A stretch of 64,000 nt of DNA from Ignavibacteriaceae bacterium (GTDB lineage: Bacteria > Bacteroidota > Ignavibacteria > Ignavibacteriales > Ignavibacteriaceae), in assembly GCA_008933765.1 (NCBI GenBank), contig WBUK01000009.1:62001-126000 (forward strand), in the 5' to 3' direction. Position numbers and translations under genes: made by a program. This document shows positions 27,228 to 35,640 of this stretch, piece by piece. The notes under the pieces are model-generated. The model was given only the letters and a program-made list of their open reading frames with translations, was not told the origin of the DNA and did not search any database. The first letter of the stretch is position 1. Each line of letters starts with the position of its first letter.

Positions 27228-28303
27228 TGTGCAAACCCCGAAAGTTTAACGGGGGTGTTTTTGCCGAGTTGGATAAGCCCGGAGACGATCAGAGTGTCAC
27301 CTCTGTTAATTCCGGAAATAATTTGAACCACCTTTTCGGTGCGGTCACCAACCTCAACTTTCACAGAGGTTGCAATTCCCGATTTATAAAGAAAAACTGA
27401 ATATCCTGAAATTTCAGGAACGAGCGTTTCACTCGGGATCAGGATAGTCCGTACCGGTGCAGAAAGGGGGACAAGAACCTCGATCATTTTACCGGGTACG
27501 AAGTGAGTAGTTTTGGTGGTGATGTAAGCTCTCACTCTTAGAGTTGCAGAAGTGGCGTCAACTCCGGGTTCGACGGCGTAAATTTGCGCACGGGCGGTGT
27601 CGTCTGCGTTGCCGGAAGTGAATGTAACAAAATTTCCGTTTTTAATATATATTGAATAATTCTGCGGGACGGCAAAATCGATTTTCAACTTAGAAGTATT
27701 TTGAAGTGTCGCAATTTTAGTTCCGGGTGATACATAAGCGCCTTGTGAGAGGTACCTTAAGCCGATTTTTCCGGAGAATGGTGCCCGGATTTCTGTTTTT
27801 TGAATTTGAGCTTTTAGAAGATCGATATCCGCAAGAATTGATGAGTGATCATAAACGGCTGCATCATATTCTTCTTTCGTTGTGCTTTGCGCTGCTAAAA
27901 GTTTTTCCTGCCGGTCCAAATTTAATTTGGAAAGATGTAGTTTAGCTTCACTTTTTTTCAGTTGAGCTTTAAGATCGGCATCGTTAATTTTAACTAAAAG
28001 TTGCCCCTTAGAGACTGCAGAACCCTCTTTGAAATTGATTTGGATTATTTTCCCCGACACTTCGGGTGAAAGGTCAACCCAATCGTCGGCGAGGACATTC
28101 CCCATTACCTTTATTTCAGAGGAGAATGAGTCGTAATCAAGTACTTTACCTCTTACTTCGACAGGACCGGTAGGTCTTCCGGAGCCTTTTTTACCCTTAT
28201 TTTCTTTTGAGCCGGACGAGTGGGACACAATAGGCCACAAAACGAGTGCAACTATTATCAATGCGATTAAAGAGTAGATAATTGTTTTTGTGCGTTTTGA
28301 CAT
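27224..28303 (-). CDS. RND efflux periplasmic adaptor (membrane fusion protein)
   Basis: A 359-residue AcrA/MexA-type adaptor. An N-terminal membrane helix (about 7-25) is followed by a Gly/Lys-rich linker (GSKENKGKKGSGRPTGP), a split lipoyl domain (VSGKIIQINFKEGSAVSKGQ and TEIRAPFSGKIGLRYLSQGA), an intervening alpha hairpin (about 105-160) and beta-barrel and membrane-proximal domains. The anchor lacks a lipobox Cys, so it is probably a membrane-spanning rather than lipidated adaptor. First gene of the two-gene operon. Confidence 0.93.
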   Translation of the reverse strand: MSKRTKTIIYSLIALIIVALVLWPIVSHSSGSKENKGKKGSGRPTGPVEVRGKVLDYDSFSSEIKVMGNVLADDWVDLSPEVSGKIIQINFKEGSAVSKGQLLVKINDADLKAQLKKSEAKLHLSKLNLDRQEKLLAAQSTTKEEYDAAVYDHSSILADIDLLKAQIQKTEIRAPFSGKIGLRYLSQGAYVSPGTKIATLQNTSKLKIDFAVPQNYSIYIKNGNFVTFTSGNADDTARAQIYAVEPGVDATSATLRVRAYITTKTTHFVPGKMIEVLVPLSAPVRTILIPSETLVPEISGYSVFLYKSGIATSVKVEVGDRTEKVVQIISGINRGDTLIVSGLIQLGKNTPVKLSGFAQ

Positions 28304-28642
28304 GAAAATTAACCGAAAATTGGCGCTGGATGCGTCCGTTTATAAATAAATATATCTTTTAATATAAACAATACTTTTTTTTAAAGTAAAGTTTAATATA
28401 ATAAAAAGAACCCCTTATATTGCCACAAAAACTTTTGACTACGGTGCTGAAGGCGTTGTTTTTCGGTGTCGTATTTTTTGATTTTTTTTGTCGTAAATTT
28501 TCGATGGTGTTTATTGAACTCCGGCATTTTTAATCATATTTTTTTGAAAGTAGTTTTTCGTATTCCGGCATTTCTTATCTTTTTTTCAAAAGCAGTTTTA
28601 GTGAACGGGTTGGTGTGAGCTGTTGTTTTAGATTTCCTCAAC
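28304..28642. other. AT-rich spacer with a 44-bp imperfect direct repeat
   Basis: No gene fits in this part. TCCGGCATTT(T/C)TTA/ATC... followed by a T-run, AA(A)G(T/C)AGTTTT and a G recurs with a 44-bp period (CCGGCATTT at 28521 and 28565). The part next to the adaptor gene should hold the efflux operon promoter on the minus strand, but I see no clear consensus. Confidence 0.5.
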
Positions 28643-28674
28643 TTTGGAAATGAGGGACTGAATCGTTATTTTTG
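28643..28674 (+). promoter_or_regulatory. Bacteroidota-type promoter of tRNA-Glu
   Basis: TTTG (28643-28646), 20 bp, TATTTTTG (28667-28674, full match to TAnnTTTG), 12 bp before the mature tRNA 5' end. The close match supports placing the organism in the Bacteroidota/Chlorobiota lineage. Confidence 0.75.
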
Positions 28675-28686
28675 TAGTCTGAATAT

Positions 28687-28760
28687 GGCGCGTTCGTCTA
28701 GCGGTTCAGGACGCTGCCCTCTCAAGGCAGAGATCACGGGTTCGAATCCCGTACGCGCTA
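28687..28760 (+). tRNA. tRNA-Glu (anticodon CTC)
   Basis: Cloverleaf: acceptor GGCGCGT / ACGCGCT (with a terminal G-T pair), D arm GTC-TAGCGGTTCA-GGAC, anticodon stem CTGCC / GGCAG with loop CTCTCAA giving anticodon CTC, T arm ACGGG-TTCGAAT-CCCGT, discriminator A. CCA is not encoded (CAA follows the discriminator). Confidence 0.97.
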
Positions 28761-28776
28761 CAACTTAACATAAAAG

Positions 28777-28806
28777 TATCATCCCTTGTGGATGATATTT
28801 TTGTTT
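28777..28806 (+). terminator. Terminator after tRNA-Glu
   Basis: Perfect 8-bp stem TATCATCC / GGATGATA (28777-28784, 28790-28797), loop CTTGT, followed by TTTTTGTTTT. Confidence 0.92.
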
Positions 28807-29171
28807 TAAATCAACAAATCTCTTTTGGGTTCGGATTGTGTTAGAGGAGGAGGGCTGATATTTAATGGTTCCCACAAATCTTCTGCGGTAGAAATTGTAG
28901 TATGTTTAAATCGTTTTGAACTCTTTTTATCTCTGAGTACAATTTCAACATCAAGATCAGCAGCATTAGCGAGCGAAACCGGGGTTTTAACTGTGAAATT
29001 ACCTTCACAGTTAAATATTTTTGATATATAGGCTTTTGATGTCCCAAGTTCTTCAGTAAGAAAATTTGCAGGATTTACTATATTTTTCCTTTTTAATCTT
29101 GCCAGAATCGATTCGATAAACGAAAGAACCAAGTTAAAGGTTTTGATTTTAATTTTTACTGAGGGTTTCAA
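28806..29171 (-). CDS. Orphan XRE-type helix-turn-helix protein
   Basis: A 121-residue protein. Residues about 35-75 (PANFLTEELGTSKAYISKIF.., then TVKTPVSLANAADLDVEI) match the HigA/XRE antitoxin-like helix-turn-helix pattern: L.E.LG.S..YISK.FN...NFT..T...LA.A....VEI. The C-terminal 45 residues are Lys/Ser/Pro-rich without a known domain. No toxin gene lies beside it, so it is a solitary regulator or the remnant of a toxin-antitoxin pair. It is convergent with the tRNA and its stop abuts the tRNA terminator's T-run. Confidence 0.65.
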   Translation of the reverse strand: MKPSVKIKIKTFNLVLSFIESILARLKRKNIVNPANFLTEELGTSKAYISKIFNCEGNFTVKTPVSLANAADLDVEIVLRDKKSSKRFKHTTISTAEDLWEPLNISPPPLTQSEPKRDLLI

Positions 29172-30108
29172 TGTGTTCTCCTAACTTTTCGCAATTTTCA
29201 TTCAGGTTCAATCTATAATTTATAATTATTGTAACATTCAATCTTAAGATATCAGATCTATAAAAAGCAGCATACCTGAAAAGATTCACACGCACTTTCC
29301 TGGTTTTAAGTACTTAATAACTACACCACCTGGTCGTAACTTAAAGCACAAGAGTGATTTATGCTATTTTTTACTGATTCGAAAAAAAAGATAAAGGGTA
29401 CAAGCAAAATAACTTTTTTTCACGAATTGAAAAGACAAAACAGTGATCAATCGGAAAAATACTCTTTTTCGTTTCAAAGATTTTTGAAAAACATTTAGTC
29501 CGAACTCAGATACCATTTGCTGAAGTTGGATAAAATAATTACTTTTTGGATTGGTATTGAAAAAAAAGAGAAATCTTTAGATTAATTCAGTTTTTTTGGG
29601 GGTGTAAGCTTTCACTAACTGAGGAAGCCTTTTGTCTTGATAATTAAGCCGTTGTTTGCATTGATGTCAAAGTTATTTTTCTGCCATCATTTGTATTGAT
29701 GTGAAAGCTTTTTTTCTATTGTCCACAAGGCAGTCGTTCCTATTTAACAGGCGAGGCTTTTTGTATTGGGAGCAGGGAAAAGTTCTGTTAAATGGTTGAG
29801 AAAATACCCTTTAATCATTGGAAATTACCTTTCTTCAAAAATTTGATGGGATTTCTTAGTGAATGAATAATCTTTCGAATATTTTTTAGCGAGATTTTAG
29901 AAATTCATACGCGGTGAGAGAACCAAATGGTGAAAAGCCTGTGAAATTGAAAAGCGCTAAAATTATATACTTAAAAATAACTGATGAAAAGCCTTCGAGA
30001 TTAAAACGAGTTAATAATCTATACTTGAGCTAAAGCTCAACTACTATTAAAACAAAAAAATTAAGTATTAACAAAACAATACTTTGGAAACAACAAAACG
30101 GAACCTGA
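29172..30108. other. 937-bp AT-rich gene-poor stretch
   Basis: I see no credible coding region or RNA gene. It contains two imperfect direct repeats: (T)TTG(C/T)ATTGATGT(C/G)AAAG near 29657 and 29691, and a 54-bp repeat pair (listed separately), plus a small hairpin TTGAGC-TAAA-GCTCAA at 30025-30040 that lacks a T-run. The stretch next to a tRNA with an orphan HTH gene is compatible with a decayed insertion, but no attachment-site duplication of the tRNA end was seen. Confidence 0.5.
29928..30026. repeat. 54-bp imperfect tandem repeat
   Basis: TGAAAAGCCT at 29931 and 29985 and ATACTT at 29967 and 30021 keep the same 54-bp offset; the sequence between (GTGAAATTGAAAAGCGCTAA versus TCGAGATTAAAACGAGTTAA) is recognisably related. 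It lies about 80 bp before the ABC transporter start. Confidence 0.65.
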
Positions 30109-31044
30109 ATGTTAGAAGTAAAAAACATTAGAAAAGAGTACAAAAATGTGGTTGCTGTTGATGATGTTTCGTTCAAAGTGGAGCCCGGTAAAATCTTCGG
30201 TCTGTTGGGGCCAAACGGAGCGGGCAAAACAACAACAATCAGAATGATACTCGACATCATCAAGCCTACAGCGGGTGAGATACTAATCGATGGTAAGCAA
30301 CCCGGCAAAGAGTTCCAAAAATACACCGGCTATCTGCCTGAAGAGAGAGGGCTTTACAAAAAAAGTAAGGTTCTGGATATCATCAAATATTTTGGCTGCT
30401 TGAAAGGAATGACACCCAAAGATGCAGAAAACGAAGGTATTCAATGGCTAAAAAGACTCGAAATAACTGACTACAAAAAGCGAAAAGTTCAGGAGCTTTC
30501 AAAAGGAAATCAGCAAAAGATTCAGTTCATTATTGCGGTTGTTCATAATCCAAGAATTTTAGTGCTCGATGAACCTTTCAGCGGTTTTGACCCAATAAAC
30601 CAGGAAATTGTCCGTGATGAAATCCTTCGCCTGAAAGAAGAGGGTAGAACCATAATACTCTCAACACATCAAATGGATATGGCTGAAAAAATGTGTGAAA
30701 CAATTTTCCTGATCGCAAACGGAAAAGAAGTAACCGGGGGACCAATCAAAGAAGTAAAACGAAGGTTTGGTAAAGAAATAATAAAAATAGAATACGAAGG
30801 AAACGGCGATTTCATCAAAGGCTTACCGGGCGTTAAAACCGCAGACCTCTACGGCAACTTTGGTGAAATTGAAACCGAAGATGGCATAGACCCCAACAGC
30901 GTGTTACCTGCAATCTTCAACGGAGTTGCTTTGCGCAGTTTTTCGATTGAAGCCCCAACACTCAATCGAATCTTTATCGATACTATCAAACAGAATGAAA
31001 ACGGAACAAGCTCCAAACAAAATAATCAGGGGGCTACAAGATGA
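30109..31044 (+). CDS. ABC transporter ATPase (NatA-like)
   Basis: A 311-residue ATPase with Walker A GLLGPNGAGKTTTIRMI, Q-loop region GYLPEERGLYKK, signature ELSKGNQQKIQF and Walker B ILVLDEPFSGFDP, plus a C-terminal DUF4162-type regulatory extension (about 215-300). The LSKGNQQK variant of the signature is that of the NatA/YhaQ group of ABC-2 exporters, which in Bacillus extrude sodium. The substrate here is unproven. It overlaps the permease gene by 4 bp (ATGA). Confidence 0.9.
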   Translation: MLEVKNIRKEYKNVVAVDDVSFKVEPGKIFGLLGPNGAGKTTTIRMILDIIKPTAGEILIDGKQPGKEFQKYTGYLPEERGLYKKSKVLDIIKYFGCLKGMTPKDAENEGIQWLKRLEITDYKKRKVQELSKGNQQKIQFIIAVVHNPRILVLDEPFSGFDPINQEIVRDEILRLKEEGRTIILSTHQMDMAEKMCETIFLIANGKEVTGGPIKEVKRRFGKEIIKIEYEGNGDFIKGLPGVKTADLYGNFGEIETEDGIDPNSVLPAIFNGVALRSFSIEAPTLNRIFIDTIKQNENGTSSKQNNQGATR

Positions 31045-32285
31045 AAAAAGCATTTGAAGTTGCAAAATGGGAATACCTGCAGAAAGTAACCTCCAAAGAG
31101 TTCATCATTTCGGTGGTGATTACACCGGTTATTTTCCTCGTTTTTTCACTGTTGCCGACACTTCTTGCCGATAAAGATTCAGACGCACCAAAAGCAATAA
31201 CAATTCTTGACTCAACCGGTCTTTATGCGCCTGAATTAGCAACAAAACTTGAAAAGCAAAAATTGGATAATGGGCAGCCAAGGTTTGTTATTCCAAGAAC
31301 TGATGTTGCACCAAATCAGATTGTCGAAACCAAAAAAAGGTTGGATGATTCAGTTGTAAACCGTACTGTTTTAGAAGGATACATCTATATTTACGACAAA
31401 CCCGATTCGGGCGTTCAACTTGAATTCAGAAGCAAATCTATCGGCAGTTTCAGAGACTTAGGTATTATTGAAAACACTTTCAATAACATCAGAAGAGAAA
31501 AAATGCTGGAGCACGAGAATATTAAGCAAAGTTTGTTAGACTCGCTTACAAAAAATGTCGGGCTTCAGTCGGTAAAAATAACCACGGAAGGAGTTGAGGA
31601 AATCGATTTTGAAAAACAGTTCTTTTCAACATTTATAATAATAATGGCGCTGTTTTTCATTCTGATGTTCACGGGTGGCTCGTTAGTGCGAAGTTTAGTT
31701 GAAGAAAAATCTAACAGACTGATTGAAATAATTCTTTCAAGTTGCAAAGCTGAGGACCTGCTTTTGGGCAAAGTGATGGGGTTGACACTCCTGGTTCTTA
31801 CGCAAATGGGGATTTGGGCACTTCTTGCGGTGGGATATGCGGGCCCAATGTTAGCCACCACTTCAGCGTTCCAAAACCTGCACATTGTAATTCCATATTT
31901 TCTATTGGCGTTCCTTTTCTATGTCTCAATTTTTGTCGGTGTTGGCTCAATAGTGAACACTGAGCAGGAGGCGCAGCAGATAACGGGTTACCTGACGCTG
32001 TTGGTGATCTTCCCTGTGGTGCTTTTGATGCCAATAATTCAAAACCCTGATCAGGAATTGGTGAAAATTTTCGCGTACATACCGTTCACCTCACCATTGG
32101 TGATGATTGCGCGCATGAATGTGGTTAGCGTTCCGTTCTACGAGCACTTAATTGCCATGGGAATTTTGTTGCTTAGCATAATTCTTGTGATAAAACTTTC
32201 GGTAAAAATATTCAGAATAGGAATACTGTCGTACGGCAAAATCCCTTCGATGAAAGAACTTATGAATTGGCTAAGAAGCAACTGA
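31041..32285 (+). CDS. ABC-2 type permease (NatB-like)
   Basis: A 414-residue protein with a first helix at about 20-42, a large extracytoplasmic domain (about 43-195) and five or six further helices, including the ABC-2 core around GGSLVRSLVEEKSNRLIEII and LLLGKVMGLTLLVLTQMGIW. It is the membrane partner of the ATPase it overlaps. The NatB/YhaP family exports sodium or unknown substrates; specificity is inferred from family only. Confidence 0.9.
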   Translation: MKKAFEVAKWEYLQKVTSKEFIISVVITPVIFLVFSLLPTLLADKDSDAPKAITILDSTGLYAPELATKLEKQKLDNGQPRFVIPRTDVAPNQIVETKKRLDDSVVNRTVLEGYIYIYDKPDSGVQLEFRSKSIGSFRDLGIIENTFNNIRREKMLEHENIKQSLLDSLTKNVGLQSVKITTEGVEEIDFEKQFFSTFIIIMALFFILMFTGGSLVRSLVEEKSNRLIEIILSSCKAEDLLLGKVMGLTLLVLTQMGIWALLAVGYAGPMLATTSAFQNLHIVIPYFLLAFLFYVSIFVGVGSIVNTEQEAQQITGYLTLLVIFPVVLLMPIIQNPDQELVKIFAYIPFTSPLVMIARMNVVSVPFYEHLIAMGILLLSIILVIKLSVKIFRIGILSYGKIPSMKELMNWLRSN

Positions 32286-32318
32286 TAACCCAAACAGATA
32301 AAAACAACCGGTGATTAA

Positions 32319-33233
32319 TTGATTGATATCGGCTTAAGTGTTTTGACAGGCGGATTAATTTCCGCCTTCTTTTTTAAGTTTTACACCATTTTCGACAGAT
32401 TCCGGTTCAGGAAAGAGATAAGATTTGTTATCCCTGCCTTGCTTGGTGGGTTGGCTGCAGTTCTTATTACACTCGGTCTGCAGTGGGGGATGTCGCAAAT
32501 TGAAGAGATTGCTTCAATTATGTATTCAGGGCACAACAGATCTATTTACATTTCGCCTTTTGTGGAAGAGGTTGCAAAGGGCTTGGTTACGGTTGCAGCA
32601 ATTAAATTGCTGAAAAGTGAAGAAATTCTGGATTCTCTTTTCTTAGCAATAGCCGTTGGAATTGGGTTTTCTTTCTTTGAAAATCTTCTGTTTGCTTCAA
32701 TAACGGGGGTACCGGCAAGTGCAGTCGCCAGGATGATCGAACGGAGTTTGGTAATAACACCAATGCATGCCATTCAGAATTTTCTTTTTATTTTGATTTG
32801 GCTTTTGTTGGGCAGAATGGTTAAAAACAAATTTTTGCTTTTCTTACTGGCTTTGCCTTTCCCGGGGATTTCGCACGCGGTCTGGAATTATATAGCACTT
32901 GAAACGGGGGCAAACTTAGTTAATCTTACAGTTATGATTTTGGTAAGCCGAGCAATCGTTTTTGCTATCCGGGTTGAGAAAGAAGACTACATCATAAACC
33001 TTTTGGAAGCTGAATACGAAGAAAACCGTTTGGATACTAAAGGGAAAAAAAACGATGGCGAACCGGCAACAGAACCCGCATACCCGACCGCAGATAATAA
33101 AGAACCAACAGAACTAAAAGAATTAAACAGAGCTTCTTCCGAATGGATATATTCTTTCATTTTCGAAAAATTACACCTCACCCGTTTTGTTAAAAGTGAA
33201 AAAAACGGGCTGCAGAATTTCTTCGACAAATAA
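32319..33233 (+). CDS. PrsW-family intramembrane metalloprotease-like protein
   Basis: A 304-residue multi-pass membrane protein (about seven helices in residues 1-215). The PrsW motifs are present: FVEEVAKG (Glu pair), GIGFSFFENLLF (FxxEN), MHAIQNFLF and ISHAVWNY (His). PrsW cleaves anti-sigma factors during envelope stress. The last 80 residues are cytoplasmic, with a Glu/Pro/Thr-rich low-complexity stretch (GEPATEPAYPTADNKEPTEL) unusual for the family. The start must be TTG 32319 or later, because an in-frame TAA lies directly upstream. Confidence 0.8.
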   Translation: MIDIGLSVLTGGLISAFFFKFYTIFDRFRFRKEIRFVIPALLGGLAAVLITLGLQWGMSQIEEIASIMYSGHNRSIYISPFVEEVAKGLVTVAAIKLLKSEEILDSLFLAIAVGIGFSFFENLLFASITGVPASAVARMIERSLVITPMHAIQNFLFILIWLLLGRMVKNKFLLFLLALPFPGISHAVWNYIALETGANLVNLTVMILVSRAIVFAIRVEKEDYIINLLEAEYEENRLDTKGKKNDGEPATEPAYPTADNKEPTELKELNRASSEWIYSFIFEKLHLTRFVKSEKNGLQNFFDK

Positions 33234-33318
33234 TTATCCCAAAAGTAATTGCCTTAACATTTCGCTAAAATTCCGTAACTTTCCGTTTTGAAATTTTAAT
33301 TCAACTTGACTGTAAAAA

Positions 33319-34020
33319 ATGGCAGAACCGGCAGGTGTTCTTTTTTTCGTTCCTGAACCGATCTTCAACCGATATGAAGTGAAAGATTTTGGAGGGTTAA
33401 AACAGCAGGATGTATCGATACTTCTAAGCGGTTTGCTAATCAATCAGTTGCAGATTGTTTTTTCCCGTGGAACCGGTTCAAGGGTCATTCTCATGTTGCA
33501 TCAGTTTGATGTGGGTGTTGAGGGCGCCGATGAGTTGCAACACTTCGAGGGACTGGAAGTAATTTACTACGAAAAAGGGGAAGAGGCGAATACGGTTAAA
33601 GAATTAGAAGAAGAATTTGTAAACAATGGGCAAATTTTGGCGATTGTTAACCCATTTGTTATGGGATTAGTTGCAAGTGACTACGAGTTTCTCTCAAATC
33701 TCTCGGACCAGGAGGATGAGGTAATCGTTTTAAATCGTTCTGAAAACAACCATATCTCTTTGGTTGTTGTTAATAATTACGAAGCAAATTCGGAACTTTT
33801 AGCAACGGAAATAACAAAACCATGGGACGAGTATCTTAAAACCGCCACGGCGTTAAACTCACGACCGATCATAACCTCGTCAGGGATGGTTGTCAGCGAG
33901 CCGGGAGATTTCAGAAGGTTATACGATTTCCTTTCAGGGAAAGGGAGCATTTCCGCCTGTAGTTTTCAGATGCACGACCGTTTTACGGAACTTTTTGTGG
34001 AATATAAAGAAATTTTGTAA
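33319..34020 (+). CDS. Conserved-looking hypothetical protein upstream of nadD
   Basis: A 233-residue soluble protein, MAEPAGVLFFVPEPIFNRYE, with alternating strands and helices (VILMLHQFDV, ILAIVNPFVMGL, EVIVLNRSENNHISLVVV). The alpha/beta layout resembles a nucleotidyltransferase or GT-A domain of the DUF2064 kind, but the diagnostic motifs are not convincing, so no function is given. Its stop overlaps the nadD start by one base (TAATG), so translation of nadD is probably coupled to it. Confidence 0.65.
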   Translation: MAEPAGVLFFVPEPIFNRYEVKDFGGLKQQDVSILLSGLLINQLQIVFSRGTGSRVILMLHQFDVGVEGADELQHFEGLEVIYYEKGEEANTVKELEEEFVNNGQILAIVNPFVMGLVASDYEFLSNLSDQEDEVIVLNRSENNHISLVVVNNYEANSELLATEITKPWDEYLKTATALNSRPIITSSGMVVSEPGDFRRLYDFLSGKGSISACSFQMHDRFTELFVEYKEIL

Positions 34021-34592
34021 TGGCAGTAGGACTTTTAGGCGGCACATTCAACCCGGTACATCTTGGGCATTTAATCACTTCGCGCAGGGTGAGGGAAATG
34101 AGGAAATTAGAGAAAATTATCCTTATGCCTTGCTACATTTCCCCGTTTAAGGTAAATTCTTCCGATTTGATCGACGGAGAAATTAGGGTAAGGATGTTAG
34201 AACTGGCGGTGGAAAACCTTCCGTGCTATGAAGTAAGCGATTTTGAGTTGAAAAAAGGCGGCGTATCATACACTTACGACACGATAATGCACCTTAAAGA
34301 AATTTATAAAGATGTTGAGCTGATTATTGGGTTCGATAATATCTACGAGTTTCACAAATGGTACAGAGCCGACGACATCATTAAAGAGGCGAAATTGATC
34401 GTTTTAACGAGAAAAACGGACCTGCCGGACAAACGGAACAGATTCTTTGAACTTGCAACATTTGTAGAATCGCCAACGATTGAAATCAGCTCAACCGAAA
34501 TCCGCGAAAGAGTTCGTGCAGGACTTTCCATTGATTTTCTCGCGCCCCGTTTGGTAGTTGATTTTATAAAAGAGAACAAAATTTACCTGTGA
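34020..34592 (+). CDS. nadD: Nicotinate-nucleotide adenylyltransferase
   Basis: A 190-residue NadD: GLLGGTFNPVHLGHL (the GGTFDP/H..G nucleotidyl-transfer site), KIILMPCYISPFK, IIGFDNIYEFHKWYR (normally IxGxDxxxxfxxW) and the C-terminal ISSTEIRERVRAG (SxTxxR). It adenylates nicotinate mononucleotide in NAD synthesis. It shares a base with the genes on both sides (TAATG upstream, TGATG downstream), linking it to the hypothetical gene and meaB. Confidence 0.95.
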   Translation: MAVGLLGGTFNPVHLGHLITSRRVREMRKLEKIILMPCYISPFKVNSSDLIDGEIRVRMLELAVENLPCYEVSDFELKKGGVSYTYDTIMHLKEIYKDVELIIGFDNIYEFHKWYRADDIIKEAKLIVLTRKTDLPDKRNRFFELATFVESPTIEISSTEIRERVRAGLSIDFLAPRLVVDFIKENKIYL

Positions 34593-35554
34593 TGTTAATT
34601 TCAGACACCGAAAAAATATTAAAAAAAGAAAAAAGAAGTGTTGCCCGTGCAATAACGGGGATTGAAGCAGGTCTGCCCGGTTCTACAGAACTGTTGGATG
34701 AACTGTTCAAGCATACCGGCAAAGCCTATAAAGTTGGTATAACGGGTCCCCCCGGTGCGGGTAAAAGCACACTGACACTTCAACTGATCAAATGGTTGAG
34801 AGAAAACGACAAAACAGTTGCCGTAATAGCAGTTGACCCAACCAGCCCTTTCACAGGAGGGGCTTTACTTGGCGACAGGGTGCGAATGACTGAAGTCGGC
34901 AACCTTGATGGTGTTTTCATTAGAAGCATGGCAACCAGGGGAAGCCTTGGCGGGCTTAGCAGAAAGGCTGTTGATGCTTCAGATGTTTTGGATGCTGCCG
35001 GCTACGATATAATAATTTACGAAACTGTGGGGGTGGGGCAGTCGGAGCTTGATATCGCGAAAGCAGCGGATACCACAATTGTGGTGCTTGTTCCGGAATC
35101 GGGTGATTCAATCCAGGCGATGAAAGCGGGTTTGATGGAAATAGCTGATTTTTATGTTCTGAACAAAAGTGACCGTCCCGGTGCCGAGCAGGCAGTGGCA
35201 GCAATTAAAACTATGCTGAAGTTTCGTGAGCATAAAGCAACTGACCGTGTGCCGGCAGTTATTAAAACGATTGCACATGAAAACAAAGGGATAGACGAAA
35301 CCTGCAAAGAAATTTTCAAGCACAAAGAATTTTTAGAAACAACCGGTGAACTGCAGAAAAAACGGGAAATCCGGGCGCACAATCGCCTCAGAGAAATTGT
35401 GGAAACCGAGATTCTGAACGAATTATGGAACTCGGGCGGTTCAGAACTTTTGATGAAGAACCTTTCTGAAGTAGTTGGCAAATCGTTAGCACCTCACAGA
35501 TTAGCCGAGCAAATTGTTAGTCGATACAAAGAGCATTTAAGAAACGGGGGGTAA
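34592..35554 (+). CDS. meaB: Methylmalonyl-CoA mutase-associated GTPase MeaB
   Basis: A 320-residue G3E GTPase (ArgK/MeaB): P-loop GITGPPGAGKSTL, switch regions VDPTSPFTGGALLGDRVRM and ETVGVGQSELD, base recognition NKSDRPGA, and a C-terminal dimerisation arm. It guards and loads adenosylcobalamin for methylmalonyl-CoA mutase. The mutase is not in the window, but the following acyl-CoA dehydrogenase and carboxylase fit propionyl/branched-chain acyl-CoA metabolism. Start ATG 34592 overlaps the nadD stop (TGATG). Confidence 0.95.
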   Translation: MLISDTEKILKKEKRSVARAITGIEAGLPGSTELLDELFKHTGKAYKVGITGPPGAGKSTLTLQLIKWLRENDKTVAVIAVDPTSPFTGGALLGDRVRMTEVGNLDGVFIRSMATRGSLGGLSRKAVDASDVLDAAGYDIIIYETVGVGQSELDIAKAADTTIVVLVPESGDSIQAMKAGLMEIADFYVLNKSDRPGAEQAVAAIKTMLKFREHKATDRVPAVIKTIAHENKGIDETCKEIFKHKEFLETTGELQKKREIRAHNRLREIVETEILNELWNSGGSELLMKNLSEVVGKSLAPHRLAEQIVSRYKEHLRNGG

Positions 35555-35596
35555 CACCCTATCAGGTTTAACAGATTAAATACTTAACAATATGTT

Positions 35597-35615
35597 AACC
35601 TAATATCAATAGGTT
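35597..35615. promoter_or_regulatory. Inverted repeat AACCTA-N7-TAGGTT, candidate operator
   Basis: A perfect 6-bp dyad (35597-35602 / 35610-35615) lies 25 bp before the acyl-CoA dehydrogenase ATG, in the 86-bp spacer after meaB. The size and location fit a TetR/FadR-type operator; no cognate regulator is visible nearby. Confidence 0.35.
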
Positions 35616-35640
35616 CACAAACTTAACAACAGGAGATTAA

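Noticed and set aside
28806-29171. Toxin-antitoxin pair
   Set aside because: Only the HTH partner is present; no toxin-sized frame lies on either strand beside it.
30025-30040. Hairpin TTGAGC-TAAA-GCTCAA as a terminator
   Set aside because: Only a 6-bp stem and no T-run follows; it may be a regulatory dyad for the ABC transporter but evidence is too thin.
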